In this document: piece by piece, positions 1 through 7,208 of the stretch
How positions within the stretch are numbered: position 1 is the stretch's first letter
Layout: every line of letters starts with the position of its first letter
Source of the DNA: a virus
IMG/VR virus record: IMGVR_UViG_3300029448_000425
Location: 1-24,382 of that record
Direction: 5' to 3' (one strand)
Length of the DNA stretch: 24,382 nucleotides
Made by a program: the position numbers and the translations under genes
The notes under the pieces: model-generated
The model's database searches: none
The model's input: only the letters and a program-made list of their open reading frames with translations
Told to the model about the DNA's origin: nothing

Positions 1-14
1 ACACCCCCCCCTAA
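1..14 (+). repeat. C-tract motif ACACCCCCCCCTAA, copy 1
   Basis: This 14-base string is identical to one at 9011-9024, which lies in an intergenic region directly after a terminator-like hairpin. Here it falls inside the open frame of the first, truncated protein. It could therefore be a chance proline run rather than a site. Confidence 0.35.
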
Positions 15-363
15 CCCCCCTACGGATGCAAGCACCCCCAAGGGTGGGGATGCACATCCAGAGAAGGTGGTAGAGGGTTTAACCTTTCTTCTTAAGCAAT
101 ATGGTTTCGATGCCGCTGTGTCGGTGCGGCAATCGCCAAGATCTGATTATGCTCTTTGCTCTTTCGGTATGCCTGACGCGGCGTGTCTCAGCACAGATGC
201 ATTCACTGCTCTTCTCAGCACCATCCACAGCATCGATGAACTCAACGGATTGGCCAATCGCAGACGGCATCTGCGCAACCCGGATCTACAGCGCTGGTCT
301 GAGCAACAGCGGCAAGCAATCATCCACAGAAAATATCAATTGGAACAGGAGCAAAAAAAATGA
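1..363 (+). CDS. C-terminal part of an unidentified phage protein (cut by window start)
   Basis: I do not recognise this protein. The reading frame is open from the first base, so the visible part is probably the C-terminal 120 residues of a longer protein. It begins with a low-complexity Pro/Thr/Asp-rich linker (roughly the first 20 residues). A compact region with alternating hydrophobic residues follows, then a charged C-terminus ending in Glu/Gln/Lys. A GTG at 67 could in principle start a 98-residue protein, but no well-spaced ribosome binding site precedes it, so truncation is the better reading. The stop codon overlaps the ATG of the next gene, so the two are translationally coupled. 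By position it belongs to the small genes preceding the packaging genes. Its function is unknown. Confidence 0.6.
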   Translation, partial: TPPPNPPTDASTPKGGDAHPEKVVEGLTFLLKQYGFDAAVSVRQSPRSDYALCSFGMPDAACLSTDAFTALLSTIHSIDELNGLANRRRHLRNPDLQRWSEQQRQAIIHRKYQLEQEQKK

Positions 364-794
364 CAACCAATACAGATCTAATTTTACAACGTACAACACA
401 GCCAATCGCTCAGTACACAGAAAAAGAGAAAAATATGCTCAAGGCTGTTACTGGCAAGGCAATGCTGGAGTTTGAACGTGAGCAAGCAAAGCAAGTCAGA
501 CGCCAAGTGCTGCCAGCAGATCGGACATACGTCAGGCGGCAGGTCAACGATGACGCAATCATCCTGCTAAACGAAATGCGCAAGGCTGGCCCATGCACGG
601 CGAAGTATTTGGCAGAGCGCTTATCAATCAGCACGCACAAGTCAGCCAACCTGATCAAGTCACTGACTGTTGCCGGGTTAGTCGAGAAGGTGTGCATCAC
701 CCGGCGCAGCGTCGTGCAGGAGGATAACCTGCCGTATCTGACAGGGCATCGTGAACGAAATGATTGCTGGGTCTACAAGGCGTGGGAACAATGA
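360..794 (+). CDS. Winged-helix DNA-binding protein, probable transcriptional regulator
   Basis: This is a 144-residue basic protein. Residues about 60-115 read like a MarR/ArsR-type winged helix-turn-helix: an Ile/Leu-rich first helix, then GPCTAKYLAERLSIS (helix 2 and turn), HKSANLIKSLTVAGLVEKV (recognition helix and start of the wing) and a basic CITRRS wing. Residues 1-55 are Lys/Arg/Gln-rich and probably helical. The ATG at 360 is preceded by GGAG nine bases upstream and overlaps the previous stop codon. A phage protein of this kind probably binds phage or host DNA, but nothing in the sequence identifies the target. The fold assignment rests on pattern only. A replication-associated or recombination-associated HTH protein is an alternative. 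Confidence 0.6.
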   Translation: MTTNTDLILQRTTQPIAQYTEKEKNMLKAVTGKAMLEFEREQAKQVRRQVLPADRTYVRRQVNDDAIILLNEMRKAGPCTAKYLAERLSISTHKSANLIKSLTVAGLVEKVCITRRSVVQEDNLPYLTGHRERNDCWVYKAWEQ

Positions 795-1171
795 AGGCGC
801 TGGAGGCGCAGGACATTCTGGAGGAAGCGATTGCTTTAATCAATGGCAACCGCGCCGAAGATTATGGTGACGCTCAAATCAACTTTCAACACATGGCAGA
901 TCTCGTGAACCTAATCATCAAAAAAGCTGACGGAAACTTGAGCGCATCCGACATGGCGCTGGTGATGATCCAAGTGAAGATTGCAAGGCTTCAAGAAACC
1001 CCGGATCATGAGGATAGCTGGACGGATATTGCGGGTTATGCAGCACTGGGCGCTCAGGTTGCCATCACAGGGCCTGAGAGGCCCCCTACAGCGCCATCTA
1101 AGGCTAACGGTAAGGGTGTCATAAGGCCAGACGATATACGGCCCCATGCAGCCGATTATTCACAAGGTTAA
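791..1171 (+). CDS. DUF6378-like small protein
   Basis: This is a roughly 126-residue protein. The pattern is a leading helix (AQDILEEAIALI), then NRAEDYGDAQINFQHMADLVNLI, then SASDMALVMIQVKIARL, then TPDHEDSWTDIAGYAAL. This matches the conserved layout of the phage and bacterial DUF6378 family, which has a YGD motif, a KIAR(L) motif and a DS-x-x-D-x-A-x-Y motif. That helical arrangement resembles MazG-type nucleotide pyrophosphohydrolases, but I cannot see a full catalytic EExxE set, so no enzymatic role is claimed. The C-terminal 30 residues are Pro-rich and probably disordered. I chose ATG 791, which overlaps the preceding stop in an ATGA arrangement. A longer frame beginning at 764 adds nine residues but overlaps its neighbour more. 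Confidence 0.6.
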   Translation: MKALEAQDILEEAIALINGNRAEDYGDAQINFQHMADLVNLIIKKADGNLSASDMALVMIQVKIARLQETPDHEDSWTDIAGYAALGAQVAITGPERPPTAPSKANGKGVIRPDDIRPHAADYSQG

Positions 1172-1174
1172 ATC

Positions 1175-1693
1175 ATGGTCAGAAAGAAGAAAAAGTCCAA
1201 GCCGCTGAACGCGCCGAAAAGCCGTGCTGATCACGGCACACCAGAGGCGCTGAAACAGGCTGATGGTGTGCAGTATGAAACCGTGGATGGTGGCAGGTTA
1301 GGCAGTGTCAAACGGGCGTACATTTCGCGGCAAACGCCGATGGATCGATACCGTGCAAGGGGGCTGGTCAGCCAGCGGCAATATGATGCTGCCCATGCGT
1401 TCTATGTGCTTTACGATAAGACGCGGCAGGCTGGCAGGGTGACGTCAAATTACGACAGGATCATCGTGGATGGCGGTGGCGGCGGCAGCGGTATCAATGA
1501 GTATGCGTTCAGCGATTACATCAATCTGCAGCAAGCGCTGGGCGTGGATCATGTCAGCGTTGTCCGGGCTGTTGTCGTGGAATGCGAGAGTGCCAACAGT
1601 TGGGCCAAGCGGTACAGATTGCCGCCAAGGATGGGCATCGAAAGGCTGCGTGATGGGCTGGATAAACTGGCGCAGATCATGGGGATTTCGTGA
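1175..1693 (+). CDS. Conserved phage protein, possibly DUF6456-like
   Basis: This 172-residue protein has a very basic N-terminus (MVRKKKKSK). Helical segments follow around DRYRARGLVSQRQYDAAHAF and YDKTRQAGRVTSNYDR, then a five-glycine run, and a C-terminal helical part (WAKRYRLPPRMGIERLRDGL). The order of a helix with Y-x-A-x, a basic helix, a Gly-rich or variable linker, and a late helix resembling a recognition helix recalls the alphaproteobacterial DUF6456 family. That match is from memory and tentative. The basic head and the C-terminal helix would suit nucleic-acid binding. The gene starts three bases after the previous stop and is the last gene before the terminator at 1882-1909. A late-gene regulator is possible but unproven. 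Confidence 0.5.
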   Translation: MVRKKKKSKPLNAPKSRADHGTPEALKQADGVQYETVDGGRLGSVKRAYISRQTPMDRYRARGLVSQRQYDAAHAFYVLYDKTRQAGRVTSNYDRIIVDGGGGGSGINEYAFSDYINLQQALGVDHVSVVRAVVVECESANSWAKRYRLPPRMGIERLRDGLDKLAQIMGIS

Positions 1694-1850
1694 GGGCGGC
1701 GGTGTATGTTGGATGAATCAACAGCGGAACGCAGGTAGACGTTTGTGTTAAGCCGCCCTCGACGTGGTCATAGCATAAGTGCAACATAAACTAAATATCA
1801 CATATACAAATAAAATCTATTTACCAACTAACACCTGATGTGCAATGGGG

Positions 1851-1859
1851 TGCTACAAT
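1851..1859 (+). promoter_or_regulatory. Possible extended -10 promoter element
   Basis: TGCTACAAT fits an extended -10 (TGnTAnAAT-like). No good -35 hexamer lies 16-18 bases upstream; the best candidates are weak. If used, transcription would start near 1866, immediately before the terminator. Confidence 0.25.
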
Positions 1860-1881
1860 AGCTTCCCCTGTGTTGTTCACT

Positions 1882-1909
1882 GGCGTCCCTTTTGGGGCGT
1901 CTTTTTTTT
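1882..1909 (+). terminator. Strong Rho-independent terminator
   Basis: An 8-bp stem (GGCGTCCC with GGGGCGTC, two G.U pairs) closes a TTTT loop and is followed by eight consecutive T residues. This is a textbook intrinsic terminator. It ends only four bases before the ribosome binding site of the small terminase gene, so read-through or a separate start is needed for downstream expression. Confidence 0.88.
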
Positions 1910-1921
1910 GTTGGAGGGTGC

Positions 1922-2350
1922 ATGATTAAAAAATCAAAGACCGTCAACAAACGTGTCATGCAGAAGATTGTAGACAAGCTGGCTGAAGGCATAACGCTGA
2001 CTGAGATTTGCCAAGCTGATGACATGCCAAGCTATCGATCAGTTACACGCGCTGTGCAATTGGACGAGGATCTGTGGGAACTGTATCGCAAGGGCCGAGT
2101 GCAACAGGCTGAGTTCTACACCGACAGGATCAACCAGTTGGCTATGGCTCCGCTGCCTGACGTTGTGGACAACAGGCAGCTTGGTGCTGAGGTTCAACGG
2201 CGCAAGCTAGAGATTGAAACACTGCGCTGGACAACAGCAAGGAACCAGCCTCACGGCGTAAGAGACAAGAAGGAAGATGCACCAGAACAGCAGGCCATTA
2301 CGATAAGCTGGGCTGGTGGTGACATTGATGTTAAGACAGATGGTGCGTAA
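1922..2350 (+). CDS. terS: Terminase small subunit
   Basis: This 142-residue protein probably recognises phage DNA for packaging and hands it to the large subunit. The N-terminal 60 residues form a helix-turn-helix-like region (IVDKLAEGITLTEICQ, then MPSYRSVTRAVQ), the usual DNA-binding part of small terminases. A central helical segment (YRKGRVQQAEFYTDRINQLA and VQRRKLEIETLRW) resembles the oligomerisation core of Sf6/Bordetella-phage-like small terminases. The acidic tail is short. ATG 1922 is chosen because GGAGG lies four bases upstream at 1913-1917; the frame also extends back to about 1892 but would run through the terminator. Placement before the large terminase supports the call, although a 288-base gap separates the two genes. 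Confidence 0.8.
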   Translation: MIKKSKTVNKRVMQKIVDKLAEGITLTEICQADDMPSYRSVTRAVQLDEDLWELYRKGRVQQAEFYTDRINQLAMAPLPDVVDNRQLGAEVQRRKLEIETLRWTTARNQPHGVRDKKEDAPEQQAITISWAGGDIDVKTDGA

Positions 2351-2638
2351 TAGTCCTGTATATTGCACGCGGAGCGTGACCGATCTACGCGCGCGAAGCT
2401 TGGCATCAATCAGCGCCCCATAATTGTCATAATGATAACTCGCAGCGCTCAAAACAGCTAAGTTGTTGTAAACAAACAATAACACACTTAACATAATATC
2501 GATTATGCGTCTTACAACACCTTGCGGTTGTTTTTGGAAATCCCAAACCCCACCCCCGCAAGAAATTTCCGCCCCTGTCTATAGCGTAAGACCCGTCCCA
2601 AAATCTCACACATCCACTGCCAGCGGAGGCCAACCTCT
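2351..2638 (+). other. Non-coding gap between small and large terminase genes
   Basis: This 288-base stretch has no credible gene. It contains several inverted repeats: CACGC/GCGTG around a GGA loop (2365-2377 region), CATAAT/ATTATG around ATCG (2492-2507), and a bulged AACACC/GGTTGTT stem followed by TTTTT (about 2514-2537) that may be a weak terminator. Composition swings from GC-rich to AT-rich and back. A packaging recognition site or a regulatory leader for the large terminase are the leading guesses; neither is shown by sequence alone. Confidence 0.5.
2625..2629 (+). promoter_or_regulatory. Ribosome binding site fixing a GTG start for terL
   Basis: GGAGG lies nine bases before GTG 2639. 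The frame is closed upstream by a TAG at 2582-2584 and contains no ATG before the conserved N-terminus, so this site decides the start. Confidence 0.75.
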
Positions 2639-3913
2639 GTGGACATCGTAATCCCATATGCGCCGCGTCCCTTGCAGGCCAGCTTGCATGATGAGATGCA
2701 GGCCAAGCGGTGGGGCGTTGTGGTTTGCCACCGTCGGTTCGGCAAAACCGTGTGGGCCATCAATCACATTCTGCGTGACTGCATAATGTCCACCAAGTCC
2801 AACCCCCGCTATGCATATATGGCCCCGACCTACCGTCAGGCTAAGAATGTAGCTTGGGATTACCTCAAGCAATTCGCTGGCAAGATCCCCGGCGTTCGCT
2901 TCCACGAGACTGAACTTCGCTGCGATCTACCCACTGGCGGCAGGATCAGCCTGTTGGGCGCTGAGAACCCTGACAGTTTGCGCGGGATATATCTTGACGG
3001 CTGCGTGATGGACGAGGTTGCGCAAATGCCTGAGAATGTTTTCCCGGAGGTCATCAGGCCAGCCCTGAGCGACAGGAAGGGCTGGGCCACCTTTGTTGGC
3101 ACCCCTGCTGGACACAATGCGTTCTTTGATTTGTACGAGCAAGCCACTGCTGACGATGATTGGCTGTGCGTAGTTAACAAGGCGTCAGAGACAGGCTTGC
3201 TGGATCAAGACGAGTTAGACGCTGCACAGCGCATGATGTCTGCTGATCAGTACGCGCAGGAATTTGAGTGCAGTTGGAACGCCAATGTCCCCGGCAGCAT
3301 ATACGGCAAAGAGTTGGAGACAGCGCAAGACGAGGGCAGGGTGTGCAACGTCCCGTATGACCCGGCACACAAGGTTGACACGTTTTGGGATCTTGGCGTG
3401 GGTGACAGCACGTCGATTTGGTTTACCCAAACCGTTGGCAGGGCAATCCATGTGATTGATTTCTACGAAGCCAGAAACGAGGGCTTGCCGCACTACTGCA
3501 AGATGCTGACTGATCGGCGGTATGTTTATGGCGATCACCATGCCCCGCACGACATTGAAGTGCGTGAACTTGGCAGCGGTAAATCACGGCGCGAAATCGC
3601 GTGGGATCTTGGCTTGAATTTTCGCGTCGTGCCTAAGCTGCCTTTGGAAGACGGCATTCACGCAGCACAGATGCTGATACCCCGGTGCTACTTTGACCGT
3701 GAGAAAACCAAAGACGGTTTAGAGGCGTTGAGACAATATCATAGGGCGTACAATGAGCGCACCAGATCGTTCAGAGCATCCCCTGTGCATGATTGGTCAT
3801 CTCATGCGTCAGACAGTTTTAGATACCTTGCCGTTGGAATGCGGCAACCCCGTGATCACCAGCGTGTTCCGCAGCAAATGGCTGTGATGGAGTACAACCC
3901 GTTCGCGGCATAA
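2639..3913 (+). CDS. terL: Terminase large subunit (packaging ATPase and nuclease)
   Basis: This 424-residue protein is the motor that pumps DNA into the prohead and cuts it. Near the N-terminus is the P-R-P-L-Q adenine-binding-type motif (residues 9-13). The variant Walker A is CHRRFGKT (30-37), the Walker B is CVMDE (122-126) and the ATPase coupling motif is GTP (154-156). The nuclease domain begins near FWDLGVGDS (249-257), with Asp251 and Asp256 as likely metal ligands. A His/Asp-rich DHHAPHD segment and a C-terminal SHASDSFRY, typical of the last acidic ligand, follow. Length is slightly short of the usual 450-600 residues but all motifs are present. The start is GTG. The protein ends 12 bases before the next gene, which has its own strong ribosome binding site. 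Confidence 0.93.
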   Translation: MDIVIPYAPRPLQASLHDEMQAKRWGVVVCHRRFGKTVWAINHILRDCIMSTKSNPRYAYMAPTYRQAKNVAWDYLKQFAGKIPGVRFHETELRCDLPTGGRISLLGAENPDSLRGIYLDGCVMDEVAQMPENVFPEVIRPALSDRKGWATFVGTPAGHNAFFDLYEQATADDDWLCVVNKASETGLLDQDELDAAQRMMSADQYAQEFECSWNANVPGSIYGKELETAQDEGRVCNVPYDPAHKVDTFWDLGVGDSTSIWFTQTVGRAIHVIDFYEARNEGLPHYCKMLTDRRYVYGDHHAPHDIEVRELGSGKSRREIAWDLGLNFRVVPKLPLEDGIHAAQMLIPRCYFDREKTKDGLEALRQYHRAYNERTRSFRASPVHDWSSHASDSFRYLAVGMRQPRDHQRVPQQMAVMEYNPFAA

Positions 3914-3925
3914 GGAGATATAGAC

Positions 3926-4399
3926 ATGGCGAATGGCAAGCGAGAAGAAAGATCCATACTGGGCAAAATCGCTGATAGTGTTGGTGATTTTTTGGGCGGC
4001 GTTGCGAATGATATTGCGATTGGCACTGGCTTAAAGGACGATCCCGGCCCAACACCGCGTGATGATATGGCGGGAAGGCAGTCATCTTATCAGCGCCGCA
4101 CAGCCGCCGCCGTTGAAGCCAACAAGGCAAACGAGGCGTACTACGCCGATAACAACAGCAGTCTTGCGCAATCCAACAGAAACATTGCTGCTGCGAGAAG
4201 GGCTGCCACGAACATAGCCCCGGTAGCCGCTGCCCCATCTGTGCCAGATCCGAATGCTATTGGCGAAACTGAGCAAGCCCTGCTTGACGCGCAGAAAAAG
4301 GGCCGTTCATCCACGATTGCCACCAGCGCCAAAGGTTTGCTGTCTGACGAGGATAGCACCCGCAAAAAGCGCAGCCTTATGTCTGGATTATTATCATGA
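3926..4399 (+). CDS. Small phage protein between terminase and portal
   Basis: This 157-residue protein is not assigned a function. The N-terminus (SILGKIADSVGDFLGGVANDIAIGTGL) could form an amphipathic helix. The middle is Ala/Asn/Arg-rich and probably helical. The C-terminus has a Thr/Ser-rich KGRSSTIATSAKGLLSDED segment followed by KKR. A G-R-x-x-T-I-x-T-S-x-x-G-L tail is common in short podovirus proteins encoded near the portal gene (recollection, not a search). An AAGGAGAT ribosome binding site sits at the expected distance. Its stop overlaps the next ATG. A minor virion or head-assembly role is possible. Confidence 0.6.
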   Translation: MANGKREERSILGKIADSVGDFLGGVANDIAIGTGLKDDPGPTPRDDMAGRQSSYQRRTAAAVEANKANEAYYADNNSSLAQSNRNIAAARRAATNIAPVAAAPSVPDPNAIGETEQALLDAQKKGRSSTIATSAKGLLSDEDSTRKKRSLMSGLLS

Positions 4400-4578
4400 T
4401 GTACAAAAAGAAAAACATCGCTGGCGAAATGGGCGCACGGGCGTCTCAGCCTGCCAAGCGCCGCCAGACTGTTGACCCACTTGAGCGCGCCAATCAGAAG
4501 ATGGAAGGCCGTATGCAGGGCGGTAATCCTAAGAAGGCCAAGCGCAAGTCAATGATGTCAAGCTACGGGCTGTCCTGA
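4396..4578 (+). CDS. Very basic 60-residue protein
   Basis: This small protein is extremely rich in Lys and Arg (MMYKKKN at the start, NPKKAKRKS near the end) and has several Met residues. It is sandwiched by stop-start overlaps with both neighbours, which supports real translation. Two ATG codons occur at 4396 and 4399; the first overlaps the previous stop. The composition suggests nucleic-acid or membrane association, but no family is recognised. Confidence 0.55.
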   Translation: MMYKKKNIAGEMGARASQPAKRRQTVDPLERANQKMEGRMQGGNPKKAKRKSMMSSYGLS

Positions 4579-6188
4579 TGCAGATTTCCCCGATGATTGC
4601 GCAGCTTGATCGGCGCTTTAAGCAACTCCAAAGCCAGCGATCTAATTGGGAAAGCCACTGGCAAGAACTGGCAGATTATATGCTGCCCAGAAAAGCCGAG
4701 ATAACCCGGAAGCGCACGCAAGGCGATAAGCGCACCGAGCGCATTTTTGACGGCACGGCCATCCACGCTGTAGAACTGCTGGCGTCTAGCTTGCATGGTA
4801 TGCTCACCAGCCCATCCACCCCGTGGTTTAGCATGAGATACCGTAATCCGGCGCTGCAGAGTGATGACGAGGCTAATGAATGGCTAGAGTTGGCCATCGA
4901 TCAGATGTATCAGGCGTTCAATCGCAGCAACTTTCAGCAAGAAATCCACGAGTTGTATTACGATTTGGTGACGTTTGGCACCGCTGCCATATACGTCACT
5001 GGCGATAAGGAGGGCTTGCAGTTTTCCAGCCGCCACATTGCCGAAATTTACATCAGCCAGAACGCCAAAGATCAGGTAGACACAGTCTATCGGCGTTTTA
5101 AGCTAACAGCCCGTGCAATGGAGCAGCAATTCGGTGCAGATGCTTTACCTGCGCAGTGCATTAAGGATTTGAAAGAGGAACCCTTTAAGGAACACGAGAT
5201 CATCCACGTTGTGTTCCCGCGCGCAGATGCCAAGGGCAAGCTGGCTAAATCCAAACCGTTTGCCAGCATTTATTATCACGCTGACAGCCGCAAGCTATTG
5301 TCTGAAGGCGGTTACAACGAATTTTGTTTTATGGTGCCGCGTTTCAATAAGGATAGCTCAAGCAGCTACGGCAGATCCGTATCGATGAATGCTTTGCCAG
5401 ACACCAAGATGCTTAACAAGATGTCTGAGGTCACCATCAGGGCCGCACAAAAGCAGATCGATCCGCCACTTATGGTGCCAGATGACGGGTTTATGCTGCC
5501 GGTAAGAACAACACCGGGATCACTGAATTTCTACCGTGCTGGCACCCGCGACAGGTTAGAGCCACTACAGATCGGCGCGAATAATCCTTTGGGCCTTAAC
5601 ATGGAAGAGCAGCGGCGCGAAGCCATCAGGCAGGCGTTCTTTGTTGATCAGTTGCTGACGGCCCAGCAAGGCCCACAGATGACCGCCACGCAAGTGCTTC
5701 AGATGAACGAAGAGCGCATGAGAGTGCTTGGCCCGGTTTTATCGCGTTTGCAATCTGAACTGCTACAGCCTTTGATCAGCAGGTCGTTCGGATTGCTTCT
5801 CCGGGCGGGGCTTCTCCCACCCGCCCCGGAGGCCCTGCAAGGGCAAGACATCGATATTGAGTATGTCAGCCCATTGGCGAAAGCGCAGAAGCTGACAGAT
5901 CTGCAATCAATGCTGCGAGGCTTTGAGGTCATGATGCAGGTTGCTGAGATAGCACCTGTCATGGACTATTTGGATACAGATAAATTAGTTAAGTACCTTG
6001 TCGAAGTCACTGGCATCCCGGCGCGCGTAGTACGCAGTGATCAGGAAGTTGAGGAAATGCGCGAGCAACAACAGGCGCAACAGGCCCAGCAAATGCAACT
6101 TGATCAGCAGACGCAAACTGCTGAAGCGATGGGCGCGGCTGCACCAATGGTGAAAGCTGTCGGCGGTCTGGACATGCTGCAGCAATGA
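4578..6188 (+). CDS. Portal (head-to-tail connector) protein
   Basis: This 536-residue protein belongs to the T7 gp8-like connector family (bacteriophage head-to-tail connecting protein). It forms the dodecameric ring at the unique vertex through which DNA is packaged and ejected. Family features seen are an N-terminal helical segment ending in W-x-x-L-A-D-Y-M-L-P (about residues 25-36), the RIFDGTAIHAVELLASSLHGMLTSPSTPWF block (about 54-83), FGTAAIYV (about 133-140) and SYGRSVSMNALPDTKMLN (about 262-279). A Gln-rich helical tail (EMREQQQAQQAQQMQ, near residue 490 onward) resembles connector C-termini. Length is the usual 500-560. It overlaps the genes on both sides by one and four bases. Confidence 0.93.
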   Translation: MQISPMIAQLDRRFKQLQSQRSNWESHWQELADYMLPRKAEITRKRTQGDKRTERIFDGTAIHAVELLASSLHGMLTSPSTPWFSMRYRNPALQSDDEANEWLELAIDQMYQAFNRSNFQQEIHELYYDLVTFGTAAIYVTGDKEGLQFSSRHIAEIYISQNAKDQVDTVYRRFKLTARAMEQQFGADALPAQCIKDLKEEPFKEHEIIHVVFPRADAKGKLAKSKPFASIYYHADSRKLLSEGGYNEFCFMVPRFNKDSSSSYGRSVSMNALPDTKMLNKMSEVTIRAAQKQIDPPLMVPDDGFMLPVRTTPGSLNFYRAGTRDRLEPLQIGANNPLGLNMEEQRREAIRQAFFVDQLLTAQQGPQMTATQVLQMNEERMRVLGPVLSRLQSELLQPLISRSFGLLLRAGLLPPAPEALQGQDIDIEYVSPLAKAQKLTDLQSMLRGFEVMMQVAEIAPVMDYLDTDKLVKYLVEVTGIPARVVRSDQEVEEMREQQQAQQAQQMQLDQQTQTAEAMGAAAPMVKAVGGLDMLQQ

Positions 6189-6400
6189 AGCAAATCGAAG
6201 ATCTGAAGTTAGCCTATCGTCGCACGTTTAATAACGAGGATGGCGAGACTGTGCTGGCTGATCTTAAAACAAGGTTTGCCTTTGAGCAGACCACATTCGT
6301 TTCTGGCGACCCACATCAATCGGCGTTTTCTGAGGGACAGCGCAGCGCTGTGCTGCTGATCGTCAGAATGCTGTCTGAGGACGCCAAACCTAAGAGGTAA
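6185..6400 (+). CDS. Bbp19-like small protein
   Basis: This 71-residue protein matches the layout of the Bordetella phage Bbp19-like family: YRRTFNNEDGETVLADLKTRF, then TTFVSGDPHQSAFSEGQRSAV, then a short helical end. In BPP-1-like and many marine podoviruses this gene follows the portal gene, as here. Its role is not established; a head-assembly or packaging accessory is likely from position. ATG 6185 overlaps the portal stop. Confidence 0.75.
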   Translation: MKQIEDLKLAYRRTFNNEDGETVLADLKTRFAFEQTTFVSGDPHQSAFSEGQRSAVLLIVRMLSEDAKPKR

Positions 6401-6407
6401 ATCCAAA

Positions 6408-7208
6408 ATGAGCGAAGAGGCAACCCCGTCAGCGGGATCTCCAGACGTGGCTGATGCAGCCCCGGCAGTTAGCTTTCTTGACAGCCTGCCAGAAGATCTG
6501 CGCGGCGAACCGTCATTGCGCAACTTCACCGATGTTGGCGCGTTGGCAAAAAGTTACACACATGCCCAGCGCATGATTGGCGGCGATAAGATAGGCAAGC
6601 CAAGTCAAAGCTGGACAGATGATCAATGGACTGAGCATCACATCCACAGTGGCAGGCCGGAGACAAGCGAAGGCTATGAGTTCAAGCTGGACGGCAAACT
6701 TGGTGACAGCACTTTGGAAGGATTTCGGGACAGCGCATTCAAGGCTGGCCTGTCAGGCAAGCAAGCGCAAACCGTGGCTGAGTTTATGGACAGCAGCTTG
6801 GGTCAGATGGAAGCTGATCGCTATGATCAGGCTGACACTTTGCGCCACGAAGGTGAGCAGGAGTTAAGACAGCAATTTGGCAAGGCATACGATCAACGCA
6901 TGGAACTGGCGCTAGGTGCCGCAAGGCAAATGCTGGGCGACAAGGTAACGCTGCTTGACGAGGTTGAACTGTCTGACGGCAGATTGCTGGGCGATCACCC
7001 GGAGATCATCAGGATGTTTTCTGCGTTTGCTGAACAGATTGGCGAAGATAACTTGATCGGAGAAACAACTGAGATGGTGATGACGCCAGACGAGGCGCAA
7101 AGACAGTTAAGTGAAGTCACGCGGCGGGACGGCCCATACTGGGATCGTGATCACCCGGAGCGTGAAGCATACGTGCAAGAGGCGTTACGCCTGCGCGAAT
7201 ACCTTTAG
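6408..7208 (+). CDS. Capsid assembly scaffolding protein
   Basis: This 266-residue acidic, helical protein lies immediately before the capsid gene, where T7-like phages have the gene 9 scaffold. It begins with a disordered Ser/Ala/Pro-rich head (residues 1-22), then SFLDSLPEDLRGEPSLRNFTDV and LAKSYTHAQRMIG, a block common to phage scaffolds of this type (LPEDLR...PSL.....LAK.Y......IG). The middle and C-terminal part is charged and probably coiled (MEADRYDQADTLRHEGEQEL). AGAGG lies ten bases upstream of ATG 6408. It ends at a TAG, and the same frame stays open for 56 more codons, as described separately. Scaffolds guide prohead assembly and leave before packaging. Confidence 0.85.
   Translation: MSEEATPSAGSPDVADAAPAVSFLDSLPEDLRGEPSLRNFTDVGALAKSYTHAQRMIGGDKIGKPSQSWTDDQWTEHHIHSGRPETSEGYEFKLDGKLGDSTLEGFRDSAFKAGLSGKQAQTVAEFMDSSLGQMEADRYDQADTLRHEGEQELRQQFGKAYDQRMELALGAARQMLGDKVTLLDEVELSDGRLLGDHPEIIRMFSAFAEQIGEDNLIGETTEMVMTPDEAQRQLSEVTRRDGPYWDRDHPEREAYVQEALRLREYL

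Larger units (their letters stand above)
1694..1921 (+). other. Intergenic region before the terminase genes
   Basis: This 228-base non-coding stretch becomes markedly AT-rich between about 1785 and 1835. It contains a possible extended -10 element (1851-1859) and a strong intrinsic terminator (1882-1909). No tRNA signature or convincing small reading frame was found. It probably separates the upstream small-gene unit from the packaging and head operon. Confidence 0.6.

Noticed and set aside
101-475. 124-codon + strand frame overlapping the first gene
   Set aside because: Out of frame with the better-supported first and second genes, which are linked by a stop-start overlap.
2427-2657. Small gene in the terminase gap on the minus strand
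   Set aside because: Trp/Cys/Arg-rich composition, no ribosome binding site, and lone orientation against all other genes.
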